Shown here: piece by piece, positions 1 to 7,882 of the stretch
Layout: each line of letters starts with the position of its first letter
Position numbering within the stretch: position 1 is the stretch's first letter
Source of the DNA: JAXLYE01 sp046351595
GTDB taxonomy: Bacteria > Myxococcota_A > Polyangia > Palsa-1104 > JAEUJZ01
Assembly: GCA_046351595.1 (NCBI GenBank)
Contig: JAXLYE010000007.1
Coordinates: forward strand, 62,001 to 126,000
Direction of reading: 5' to 3'
Length of the DNA: 64,000 bases
The notes under the pieces: model-generated
The model's input: only the letters and a program-made list of their open reading frames with translations
The model's database searches: none
Told to the model about the DNA's origin: nothing
Program-made: the position numbers and the translations under genes

Positions 1-333
1 GATCAGGTCGCGGTGCAGGGCGACTCGCTGCGCTTCGATCTGGTGCTCAAGGACGTCGCCAAGCGGCCCTACATCACGGTCGGTACGCTGGCGCTGCTCA
101 GCATGGTGCCGCTGGCCGCGACCTCGACGGCGTGGGCGATCCGCAAGCTCGGCCGCAGGTGGCAGACGCTGCACCGCCTGGTCTATGCCACCGCGATCCT
201 CGGCATCATCCACTGGACGTGGCTGGTGAAGGCGGACACGCGGCGCCCGCTGTTCTTCGGGCTCCTCCTTTTTTTCCTGCTGGGCGCGCGGTTCCTGTTC
301 TGGATCCGCGATCAGCGCGCGAGCCGGGCGTAG
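1..333 (+). CDS. msrQ: MsrQ-like heme-binding membrane subunit, 5' truncated by window edge
   Basis: The reading frame is open from base 1, so only the C-terminal part (about 110 residues) is present. It reads KRPYITVG, LAATST, LGRRWQTLHRLVY and IIHWTWLVKAD, which is the usual C-terminal pattern of MsrQ/YedZ. MsrQ is the b-type cytochrome that passes quinol electrons to the periplasmic methionine sulfoxide reductase MsrP. His in LHRLVY and in IIHW are the likely heme ligands in this part. Three hydrophobic segments are visible. msrP usually lies upstream and would be outside the window. A weak hairpin follows the stop (346-370). The family assignment is firm; the true start cannot be seen. 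Confidence 0.85.
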   Translation, partial: DQVAVQGDSLRFDLVLKDVAKRPYITVGTLALLSMVPLAATSTAWAIRKLGRRWQTLHRLVYATAILGIIHWTWLVKADTRRPLFFGLLLFFLLGARFLFWIRDQRASRA

Positions 334-857
334 CTCTACCGGGACGGAGTCCGGCCTCCGGAAGGACTCCCAGAGCCGGGTATCTTCTTATTCCCAGAGC
401 GCAGATTTCCCCCTGATCAGGTAGTAGGGAACCGGGTTCCTTCTTAGTCGAAGGGAATAACCGAATCGCTACGCGAAAAAGCCTTGCGCCGGCCCTCGAC
501 GGGGCTAGAGTCGCCAACAAATAACAGCGCTCTGGAACGCTTTGTGGATCTTTCTGGGAACCCTCTGTCAGGGCTCTCGGAAGGTCCTGGCCAGCTTGCG
601 CTCGCTCTCGCTTGGGGCAGACGGTGACCGGGCCGGTTCCTGAGTCGCGCAGCCGCTCTCGAATCCGTTGAGGAATCCGTCCGCCGCGCAGGCGCAGCGC
701 TGCTGAGCCCAGCGCCAGGAGCTCAGCGGTATTCCGGAAGTAGGGAGTTTGCCAGGGCTCCTGCCCGCTCAGGCGGAGCGTCTCGCGGGGCAGCGGCGCG
801 CAAGGTGCGGTCGGCCGCAGCGGGCGCTGATCATCTACGAGCACGAGGAGAAGATCC
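334..857. other. Intergenic region with a hairpin after msrQ
   Basis: No gene is supported in these 524 bases. An inverted repeat GGAGTCC (346-352) / GGACTCC (364-370) with an 11-base loop lies 12 bases after the msrQ stop. It could help end transcription, but no T-run follows it. The base composition is lower in GC than in the flanking genes. The far end carries the ribosome binding site of the BON gene (gaggag just before 858). Confidence 0.5.
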
Positions 858-1595
858 ATGCAGACGCAGAACTGGAGAGCGAGCAGCCGCCTGAGCCAGC
901 CCGAGGATCCGCGCCGGCAGGGCGACGGGTGCCCCGGGCCGGGCGAGCGAATCGACCGCGGCGGCGGCGAGCACGGGCCGATCTCGGGCGAGGACAGTGA
1001 GAGCTACAGCCGGCAGCGCACGCCCGACCCCGGCGGCTACGGGCACGGCTCACCCAACCACGGCTACGGCGAGCGGAACTCCGGCTACGCCGAGCGCAAC
1101 CCCGGTCGCTCCGGCGCTTCCGACAACGATCGCGGCCTGTCGTCGCTGCGCAGCGGCGGCAACATGGTTGACTTTGGCCACCGCGGCGGCCCCGGGCCCG
1201 CCCTCCCGGCGCGCCCGTTCCAGGGCCGGGGCCCGCGCAACTACAGCCGCTCGAGCGCGCGCATCCGCGAGGACGTCTGCGAGTACCTGTCCGAGGGCTT
1301 CCTCGACGCCAGCGACATCGAGGTCGCGGTCAGCGACGGCATCGTGACGCTCAGCGGCACGGTCACGGATCGGCGCTCGAAGCTTCTGGCCGAGGAGCTG
1401 GCCGAGTCGGTGCTAGGCGTGCTCGACGTCGAGAACCGGCTGCGCATCGCCCCGGCCGCGGCGTCGGCACAAGACGGCGCGCGCTGGCAGCAGCCGGGCG
1501 GTGTCGCCGCGCCGCAGGCAGGGCAGGGCGAGCTGCACGCCGGCGCGAACGAGCCGGTGCAGCAGGGACGGAGCCTGCCGCGGGCCTCGGCCTGA
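858..1595 (+). CDS. BON-domain protein with disordered N-terminal half
   Basis: The protein has 245 residues. The first ~130 are low-complexity, rich in Gly, Arg, Ser and Tyr, with repeated YGHGS/YGERN/YAERN motifs, and are probably disordered. A BON domain follows at about residues 133-200 (IREDVCEYLSEGFLDA, IEVAVSDGIVTLSGTV, LAEELAESVLGVLDVENRL), with the conserved GIVTLSGTV turn. BON domains in osmotic-stress proteins are thought to bind phospholipid. No signal peptide or membrane segment is visible. The ATG is preceded by gaggag at good spacing. The gene is followed by two small membrane-protein genes on the same strand, so a stress-related cluster is possible. The domain call is good; the cellular role is inferred. 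Confidence 0.8.
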   Translation: MQTQNWRASSRLSQPEDPRRQGDGCPGPGERIDRGGGEHGPISGEDSESYSRQRTPDPGGYGHGSPNHGYGERNSGYAERNPGRSGASDNDRGLSSLRSGGNMVDFGHRGGPGPALPARPFQGRGPRNYSRSSARIREDVCEYLSEGFLDASDIEVAVSDGIVTLSGTVTDRRSKLLAEELAESVLGVLDVENRLRIAPAAASAQDGARWQQPGGVAAPQAGQGELHAGANEPVQQGRSLPRASA

Positions 1596-1734
1596 CAGCG
1601 GCCTCCGGCGACAGGCGGTGAACCGAGCACCCGGGGCCGCGCAGGCCGCGGCGTCCGCGTCGTATAGCGCAGGGCCTCCAGAGGCAGCGCCGGGGAGATG
1701 GGGAAGCAGGAAGTGGGAAGCAAGGAGGTCTGTC

Positions 1735-2229
1735 ATGGAAAGCAAAGCCAAGCTCGCAGGGCACACCGTTCACCCCATGCTGGTCGTGTTCCCGCTGGGG
1801 CTCCTGGCGACGGCGGTGATCTTCGACGTGATCACGCTGGCGTCGAACAACGGCAAGTTCTCGGAGGCTGCCTTCTACATGATCGGCGCCGGCATCATCG
1901 CCGGTGTGGTCGCCGCGATCTTCGGGCTGATCGACTGGATGCACATCCCTTACAACACGCGCGCCAAGTCCATCGGCCTGTACCACGGCACCGGCAACAT
2001 CGCGGTCACGGTGCTGTTCGGGGTCAGCTGGCTGCTGCGCCGCGGCAGCCCGTTTGATCCGCCGCTGATCGCGCTGCTCCTCTCGTTCGCCGGCGTCGGT
2101 GTGGCGCTGATCACCGGCTGGCTCGGCGCCGAGCTCGTCGAGCGGCACGGGGTCGGCGTGGCCGACAACGCCAGCCTCAACGCGTCGAGCTCTCTCAAGC
2201 AAAGCGGTCATGCCACCGGCCAGGCCTAG
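1735..2229 (+). CDS. DUF2231 membrane protein
   Basis: The protein has 164 residues. The ATG at 1735 follows aaggaggtc, an almost perfect Shine-Dalgarno sequence, which decides the start. The sequence begins KLAGHTVHPMLVVFPLGL, the hallmark of DUF2231: a conserved His-Pro pair at the start of the first of four membrane helices. The second helix is AGIIAGVVAAIFGLIDW. The family is found in proteobacterial inner membranes and its function is not established. The conserved His residues have led to suggestions of heme or metal binding, which is not proven. The 3' end overlaps the next gene by 20 bases, so the two are probably translated together. Confidence 0.85.
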   Translation: MESKAKLAGHTVHPMLVVFPLGLLATAVIFDVITLASNNGKFSEAAFYMIGAGIIAGVVAAIFGLIDWMHIPYNTRAKSIGLYHGTGNIAVTVLFGVSWLLRRGSPFDPPLIALLLSFAGVGVALITGWLGAELVERHGVGVADNASLNASSSLKQSGHATGQA

Positions 2230-2851
2230 TCACCACCCGCCGCTCGGCCCGCACCGCCCGATCCTCTCGTCCGAGATCCGAGACGGGGCGGGCCGCCCCA
2301 GCGCGCCCGATTCCTTCGCCGCAGACGCCGACCGCCACGGCGCACCCAGCTTGCCACCCAACCTACACGACCAGGACGCCGAGCAGCAGCGCGAGTCCCT
2401 CGGCAAGGCCATAAGCCACACGCTCGAGGAGGCGCGCATGGTGCTGCCGGGCGTGCAGGCGCTGTTCGGCTTCCAGCTGGTCGCGGTGCTGAACCCGCCG
2501 TTCTACGGGCTGCTCTCGTTCACGCAGCAGCGGCTGCACCTGGTGGCCGTGCTGCTGACCGCGCTGTCGATCGCGCTGATGATGACGCCGGCCGCGTACC
2601 ACCGTCAGGCCGAGCAGCACTCGGTGTCGCAGCGCTTCCTGGTGCTGGCGAGCCGGCTTCTCACCCTCGGCATGTTCACGCTGATGCTGGCGCTGAGCCT
2701 CGACTGTTATCTCGTCGCCGGGATCATCTTGCGCAGCGCGTGGTTCGCGCTGTTCATCGCGATCGGCCTGGCGCTGATCTTCGTGTCGCTGTGGTTCGTG
2801 ATGCCGCGGCTGGTGCGGCCGGGCGCGGCCCCGGACGTTCCCAGGCGCTAG
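2210..2851 (+). CDS. DUF6328-like membrane protein
   Basis: The protein has 213 residues. About 70 N-terminal residues are Pro/Ala/His-rich and probably disordered. They are followed by ARMVLPGVQALFGFQLVAV and four hydrophobic helices. The pattern PGVQALFGF ... MMTPAAYHR matches the family annotated as DUF6328 (sometimes misnamed sodium:proton antiporter). It has no transporter signature, so the antiporter name should not be carried over. The start overlaps the DUF2231 gene by 20 bases, indicating one transcript. An internal later start would remove the disordered part, but no better ribosome binding site is visible. Function unknown. Confidence 0.7.
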   Translation: MPPARPSHHPPLGPHRPILSSEIRDGAGRPSAPDSFAADADRHGAPSLPPNLHDQDAEQQRESLGKAISHTLEEARMVLPGVQALFGFQLVAVLNPPFYGLLSFTQQRLHLVAVLLTALSIALMMTPAAYHRQAEQHSVSQRFLVLASRLLTLGMFTLMLALSLDCYLVAGIILRSAWFALFIAIGLALIFVSLWFVMPRLVRPGAAPDVPRR

Positions 2852-3266
2852 CGCCTCCAGCGCTCGGGCGCGGCGTCCGGCCGGCGCCTCGCGCTCCGAC
2901 CGACCCTGCCGATCCCCGCGCCGCCGCTCGCATCGCCGCTCGCACCACCGCCACCGATCGCGTCACCGATCGCGTCACCGATCCTGCCCATCTTGCACCG
3001 ACCTCACGCCGCTCTCGCGCCGCTCCCGCTACCGATCCCGATCGGAGCCACACGCATCGGCCAGCCCCGACATATCGGCCGCTGTCCCCGCCGCGGCGCC
3101 CGCCCGGAACGCTTCGGGCCCGGCGCCGAGCCAAGGCCGCGGCCAAGCAGCGAAAAAAGCTGTGTATTCGCGCGGGCCGGCTGGAGTACACTCCCAAGGA
3201 ACGCTGGTAAGACGTAGGGCAGACAGGTCCGCCTCTGTGTCGCCAGTCCCCCTTTGACGAGTTGCC
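2852..3266. other. Intergenic region with a short tandem repeat
   Basis: This stretch of 415 bases has no supported gene. Around 2951-2985 there are three imperfect 13-base copies of caccgatcgcgt. The last 150 bases are poorer in GC and probably hold the promoter of the OmpA pair, but no convincing -35/-10 pair stands out. Confidence 0.4.
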
Positions 3267-5111
3267 ATGAGTGGTTCAGCCAGCATGTCGCACAGCATGT
3301 CGCCCCCAAGGTCACCCGCCGGGTCGCTCCCAAAAGCGCTGCAGGACCGCCTCCTTTCCGCAGGAGCCCGGCGAGCCTCTCCAGGCTCCTCCGCTTCTCG
3401 TCGTGTGCGCGGACCGCTGTCGTTCCTGTGCGCGCTCGGCCTGTTCCTGGGCCTTGTGACACCGGCGGCGGCCCAGAGCCAGACGGCGCTGGACGTCAAC
3501 CGCTTCCAGCCGGCGTTCGGCACCGGGCGCCTGGTGACCCTCGATCTGGCCGAGGTTTCCTCGACCTTCGAGGTCGCGCCGCAGCTGTTCTTGCACTACG
3601 CAAAGAACCCTCTCTACGTCTACCTCGGTGACCAGCCGCTGTTCCCGCTCGTCGGGGATCGGCTCACCGGGGATCTCGGCATCTCGGTCGGCATCCCGAT
3701 CCGCGGCACCGGGCGCTTCCAGTTCGGCGTGTCGCTGCCCGTGACGTTCTGGCAGAACGGCGACGCGCAGCGGTTCCGGGAGATGTTCCCGACGCACCCG
3801 CTGGCGCAGCAGCTCGCGATGAGCGACCCCAAGTCGATCGGCCAGGAGGACCTGCGCCTGCAGGCCAAGGCCGTCTTCGTCAACGGCAAGTACGGCGGCC
3901 TTGGCGTCGCCCTCGACGGCCGCTTCCCGACCGGCGACAAGGGCAGCTTCCTCGGCAGCCCGTTCCTGACGTTCCAGGCGCGCCTGCTCGCGCACCTGAA
4001 CCTGTGGCGCTTCACCTTCGTCATCAACCCCGGCGTGTTCATCGGGCAGGAGGCCAAGATCCTCGACACCCGCACCGGCGGCTTCCAGTTCCCCTGGGGC
4101 GGCGGCGTGAACCTGCGCCTGTACACCGGCGAGCGCTTCTCGTGGGATCTGATGGGCGAGGCCTTCGGCACCGCGTACATCGATCGCGAGAAGTGGACCT
4201 TCGGCGACTTCAAGGAGGCGCCGCTCGAGGGCACGGTCGCGACGCGCTTCAACGTCGAGACGCGCAGCAGCGGCAACTTCCACATCTACCTCGGCGCCGG
4301 CCCGGGCGGCCCGGTCAACACCAACAAGGCGATCGGCTCGCCCGACTACCGCATCTACGGCGGCCTGGTGTGGGCGTGGAAGAAGAAGCCCGAGAAGAAG
4401 CCGCCGCCGCCGGAAATTCCGCCGCCGAGCGACTGCCGCTGCCGCGGTGGCAACTGCCCGTGCACCCCGGGTATGAACTGCGCGTGCACGCCGGGCGTCG
4501 ACTGCCCCTGCGCCCCGGGCGTCGACTGCTCGTGCATCCCGGGCAAGACCTGCCCGTGCGAAGAGGGCAAGGACTGCGCCTGCACGCCGGGCGTCAACTG
4601 CCCCTGCGTCCCCGGCGTCACCTGCCCGTGCAAGCCGGGCGTCGACTGCCCGCGCAAGAACATCAAGATCTCGGGCTCGCTGTTCGAGTTCGACAGCCCG
4701 AACCTGCGTGACTCGGGCCGCCAGGAGATCCTCAAGCACATCGATCGCCTGGCCGAGCACCTCAAGAGCGGCGCCAAGGTCCGCATCGAGGGCCACACCG
4801 ACAACGTCGGCGCGGTCGAGTACAACAAGCGCCTGTCGCACGACCGCGCTCAGACGGTGGCCGAGTTCATCAAGACCGAGCTCAAGTCGCGCGGCGTGCC
4901 GCCCGAGCAGGCCGATGCCGGTGTTGTCACGGGCTGGTACGCGTCGCAGTGCGCGTCGCAGCCGGCCTCCAAGCTCGGCGTGCTGAAGAAGCTGACGCCG
5001 GCGCAGAAGAAGCAGCGTGACGACGAGAACGAGCCCAACCGCCGCGTCGAGATCAACCTGTATCCCGACGAGACGATCAAGTGCTTCGTGCCGCTGCCGC
5101 CGCAGCAGTAG
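3267..5111 (+). CDS. OmpA-family outer-membrane protein with C-x-C-x-P-G octapeptide repeats
   Basis: The protein has 614 residues. An export signal lies at about residues 47-70 (PLSFLCALGLFLGL, then TPAAAQS). The 46 residues before it are atypical, so a GTG at 3405 may be the true start. The body (about 75-375) has alternating strands like an outer-membrane barrel (GDLGISVGIPI, WGGGVNLRLYTG). A Pro/Lys linker leads to eight octapeptides at about 397-462, such as CPCTPGMN, CACTPGVD and CPCAPGVD. The C-terminal OmpA/MotB domain has GSLFEFDSPNL, RIEGHTDNVG and NRRVEINL, the peptidoglycan-binding pattern. The likely role is a cell-wall-tethered outer-membrane protein. The Cys repeat is shared with the next gene 27 bases downstream. 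Its purpose is unknown; disulfide lacing or metal binding are possibilities. Confidence 0.85.
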   Translation: MSGSASMSHSMSPPRSPAGSLPKALQDRLLSAGARRASPGSSASRRVRGPLSFLCALGLFLGLVTPAAAQSQTALDVNRFQPAFGTGRLVTLDLAEVSSTFEVAPQLFLHYAKNPLYVYLGDQPLFPLVGDRLTGDLGISVGIPIRGTGRFQFGVSLPVTFWQNGDAQRFREMFPTHPLAQQLAMSDPKSIGQEDLRLQAKAVFVNGKYGGLGVALDGRFPTGDKGSFLGSPFLTFQARLLAHLNLWRFTFVINPGVFIGQEAKILDTRTGGFQFPWGGGVNLRLYTGERFSWDLMGEAFGTAYIDREKWTFGDFKEAPLEGTVATRFNVETRSSGNFHIYLGAGPGGPVNTNKAIGSPDYRIYGGLVWAWKKKPEKKPPPPEIPPPSDCRCRGGNCPCTPGMNCACTPGVDCPCAPGVDCSCIPGKTCPCEEGKDCACTPGVNCPCVPGVTCPCKPGVDCPRKNIKISGSLFEFDSPNLRDSGRQEILKHIDRLAEHLKSGAKVRIEGHTDNVGAVEYNKRLSHDRAQTVAEFIKTELKSRGVPPEQADAGVVTGWYASQCASQPASKLGVLKKLTPAQKKQRDDENEPNRRVEINLYPDETIKCFVPLPPQQ

Positions 5112-5138
5112 TCAGCGCAAGGCAAGGACTTGGAGAAC

Positions 5139-6194
5139 ATGAGGATGCGCGCAATCAACAAGAGGCACTGGGCTCACGGCCGCTTCGTGTTCGCGGTGCT
5201 GGTGGCAGGTGTCATCCAGCTCGCGGGGTCGCTGACCGGAGGCGTCGTCGCCCGGGCGCAACAGCCCGATCAGGCGCCGCAGCCGGGGAGCGCCCAGCGT
5301 GAGGCGGCCAAGCGCGCCTACGAGTCGGCGCTCGATCAGCTCAAGCCGCAGGATCAGGATCAGTCGACGCAGCCGACGCAGATGACGCCGGCGCGGCCCG
5401 CGCCCAAGGTGATCCCGCCGGCGTGGATCGGCCGCGACGGCAAGGCCTGCTGCACCCCGGGCGAGGACTGCCCCTGCACGCCGGGCGTGAACTGCGCCTG
5501 CACGCCGGGCGTGAACTGCCCGTGCACCCCGGGCAAGAACTGTCCGTGCACCGCGGGCAAGGACTGTCCGGCCAAGCCGCCGCAGCGCTCGGACTTCTGC
5601 ACGCCGGGCAAGGACTGCCCCTGCCAGGGCGACAGCTGCAAGCGCTGCACGCCGGGCGTCGACTGCCCGTGCACCCCGTTCGTCAACTGCCCCGAGGACA
5701 AGGGCCTGCTGTTCGACCGCGACTCGGCCGAGCTCTCCGCCGACGTCAAGGGCAAGCTCGCCCGCGTCGTCGAGGAGTTCAACCGCCACCCCGAGCAGAA
5801 GCTGCGCATCGAGGGCCACGCCAGCGACGACGAGCAGGGCAAGGTGGCGCGCGCCCAGGTGACGCTGTCGATGCGCCGCGCCGCCGCCGTGAAGCAGGCG
5901 CTGCTCGACGGCGGGCTGGCCGCCGACCGGATCGACACCGCGGTCGGCTGGGGCTCGGCGTGCCGCCTGACGCTGGCGCCGGCGGACGCGCGCAACCGCC
6001 GCGTGCAGTTCGTCGACTCCAACGACAAGACGCTGTGCTCGTCGGCCGAGGGCAAGATCCGGCTGCCCGCGCCGCCGCCGAAGAAGGGCGCCAAGCCCGG
6101 CGTCAAGCCCGGCGCCAAGCCCGCGGGCGCGGCGGGTCAGAAGCCCGCCGGCACGCCGGCCCAGCGCCCGGCCGGTGCCGCCCCCGCGAAGTGA
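5139..6194 (+). CDS. OmpA-domain periplasmic protein with C-x-C-x-P-G repeats
   Basis: The protein has 351 residues. GGAG (5132-5135) just before ATG 5139 decides the start. A signal peptide (FVFAVLVAGVIQLAGSLTGG ... VARAQQ) is followed by a Gln/Pro-rich spacer. About nine Cys-rich units follow, such as CPCTPGVN, CACTPGVN and CPCTPGKN, interrupted by PPQRSDF. The OmpA/MotB domain starts at GLLFDRDSAELS, with RIEGHASDDEQG, RRAAAVKQALLDGGL and NRRVQF. The tail is Lys/Gly/Pro/Ala-rich (KPGVKPGAKPAG). Unlike its upstream neighbour it has no barrel-like region. Glu-Gly-His replaces the usual Glu-Gly-His-Thr-Asp. The pair is probably one operon and may form a complex across the periplasm. Paralogy in the repeat and OmpA domain is clear; the function is inferred. 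Confidence 0.85.
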   Translation: MRMRAINKRHWAHGRFVFAVLVAGVIQLAGSLTGGVVARAQQPDQAPQPGSAQREAAKRAYESALDQLKPQDQDQSTQPTQMTPARPAPKVIPPAWIGRDGKACCTPGEDCPCTPGVNCACTPGVNCPCTPGKNCPCTAGKDCPAKPPQRSDFCTPGKDCPCQGDSCKRCTPGVDCPCTPFVNCPEDKGLLFDRDSAELSADVKGKLARVVEEFNRHPEQKLRIEGHASDDEQGKVARAQVTLSMRRAAAVKQALLDGGLAADRIDTAVGWGSACRLTLAPADARNRRVQFVDSNDKTLCSSAEGKIRLPAPPPKKGAKPGVKPGAKPAGAAGQKPAGTPAQRPAGAAPAK

Positions 6195-6734
6195 ACCCGA
6201 CGACGTGACGCAGCGCACGGGCTCGGTGCACGTGCGCGAGCGGCTCCCGCTCCTCCCGCTCCTCCTCCCTTCACAAGCCATCCACAAGCGAGCTGCAAAC
6301 GATCTGCAGACGCGCTGGCGGGCGTCCACCGTCCGTCCACAAGCCGATCGCTCCGCTCTCACGCTGCCGGCCCCGCGGCCTGCGTGACTCGATCGCTGCG
6401 CCGCGACAAGCCCGCGAGATCGCTGCCCTCTGCGACGGCGCACCTCGCCGGGGGCGGGGCGACACCGAATCGGATCCTGGTGGAGTTACTACAGGAGTTG
6501 CCTGATGCGATCTCTGCACGCATCCGCGCCGACGACCGCAGTGCGTTATGTAACGATACGTCAGGGACCTCTTGAGTCACCGCCGCTTACGTAGGGGGCT
6601 TGCGTCGCTCTTGGCGATTGCGCGATCCTCCAAAATCGATGGAAGCTGCAAAAACCTCTAGTCGGCAAGACGTAGCGGCCCTAAGTCGCATGAGTGGTGT
6701 GCTGGTGGTCCCCCCGCCCCTGCGCACCAAGACG
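6195..6734. other. Intergenic region, no gene seen
   Basis: The 540 bases between the OmpA pair and the MDR gene hold no convincing gene. Short open frames here lack a ribosome binding site and the third-position GC bias of the neighbours. The part from 6470 to 6680 is poorer in GC and probably carries the promoter of the MDR gene. The MDR frame is open back to 6600. Confidence 0.4.
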
Positions 6735-7772
6735 ATGAAGGCGCTCGAGCTGCGGGCGTTCGATGGCGTGTCGCTGGTCTTCGTCAGCAACAAGCCCATC
6801 CCGACGCCCGCCCACGGGGAGGTCCTGGTCCGCGTCCACGCCGCGCCGATCACCGCGGCGGACGTGCTGTTCATGCAAGGTCGGTACGGCGAGCCGCGGC
6901 CGCTGCCGGTGGTCCCGGGTCTTGAGTGCAGCGGCGTGGTCGTCCAGAGCGGCGGCGGGCTCCTCGGGCGTGCGCTGCTCGGGCGGCGCGTATCGTGCGG
7001 CCCCACCGAGCGCGGCGACGGCACCTGGGCCGAGTATGTCTGCGTCCCGGCCTGGCGCTGCGTGCCGCTGCGCAGCTTCACCTCGTTCGAGCAGGGCGCG
7101 CCCATGCTGCACTCTGCGATCAGCGCCTTCGCGATGCTCGAGGTGGCGCGGCAGCGCGGCGCGCACGCGGTCGCACACACGGGCGGCGACTCGCTGCTCG
7201 GCCGCACCCTGCTGATGCTGGCGCAGCGCCGCAAGATGCAGATGCTGCACCTGGTCGCAAGCCCGCGCGAGGTCACGGCCCTGCGCGCCGCCGGGGCGCG
7301 CCACGTCGTCGATCTGGGCGCGGGCCTGTCGCCGATGCAGCTGCAGGCGCTGTTCTCGGCGCTCGGCGTCAACGTCGTGCTCGAGGCCAACGCCGGCGAG
7401 CACACCGACTCGCTGCTCAAGGCCCTGCCGCGCAACGGCACCCTGATCTGCCACGGCGTGCAGCCCGGCGCCGAGGGCTCGGCCGGCGGCTCGGCCGAGT
7501 GCCAGTTCGACCCGCTGGAGCTCATCTACGGCGGCAAGTCGATCGTCGGCTTCTCGCTGATGGACTGGATGCGCAGCGCCGGCTTCGCGCGCTCGCTGCA
7601 GGCCGGGCTGCAGGTGCAGAAGGCCATGGCCGAGGAGCCGCCGCGCAGCGAGAGCAGCAGCCAGCCCGGAACCAAGCTGCCGCTCGACTGCTACCACCAC
7701 GCGCTCGACTGGCTCTATCGCGGCGGCGCGCCCGAGGGGCAGATCCAGTTCCAGCCCATCCGCATGAACTGA
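6735..7772 (+). CDS. Zinc-independent MDR (quinone reductase-like) oxidoreductase
   Basis: From ATG 6735 the protein has 345 residues and begins MKALELRAFDG, as expected for the medium-chain dehydrogenase/reductase family. An ATG at 6690 or a start at 6600 are alternatives; none has a good ribosome binding site. The GroES-like N-domain is clear (GEVLVRVHAAPITAADVLF, PVVPGLECSGVV). The Rossmann part has HTGGDSLLGRTLLMLA in place of the usual AAxGGVG motif, so cofactor binding may be altered. The catalytic-zinc Cys/His set of classical alcohol dehydrogenases is absent, which points to the quinone oxidoreductase branch, NAD(P)H-dependent in the family. The C-terminus has a charged insertion (EEPPRSESSSQPG). 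Cytoplasmic; substrate unknown. Confidence 0.75.
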   Translation: MKALELRAFDGVSLVFVSNKPIPTPAHGEVLVRVHAAPITAADVLFMQGRYGEPRPLPVVPGLECSGVVVQSGGGLLGRALLGRRVSCGPTERGDGTWAEYVCVPAWRCVPLRSFTSFEQGAPMLHSAISAFAMLEVARQRGAHAVAHTGGDSLLGRTLLMLAQRRKMQMLHLVASPREVTALRAAGARHVVDLGAGLSPMQLQALFSALGVNVVLEANAGEHTDSLLKALPRNGTLICHGVQPGAEGSAGGSAECQFDPLELIYGGKSIVGFSLMDWMRSAGFARSLQAGLQVQKAMAEEPPRSESSSQPGTKLPLDCYHHALDWLYRGGAPEGQIQFQPIRMN

Positions 7773-7882
7773 CCCCCGCCCTGTGCGCCGGCGCGGGCCT
7801 CGGACCTCGCTCGGCGGCGCGCCGCCCTCCTGGTTGCTAGCTGACGACGGATCGGAAACTGATCGGCAAAGGGTGACCGATC

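Noticed and set aside
346..370. Strong terminator after msrQ
   Set aside because: The hairpin has only 7 bp, a large loop and no T-run.
2210..2851. Sodium:proton antiporter name for the DUF6328-like protein
   Set aside because: Only four helices and no antiporter motif; the name is a database carry-over.
5456..5690. Multiheme cytochrome in the Cys-rich proteins
   Set aside because: The Cys units are C-x-C-x-P-G; no CxxCH motif is present.
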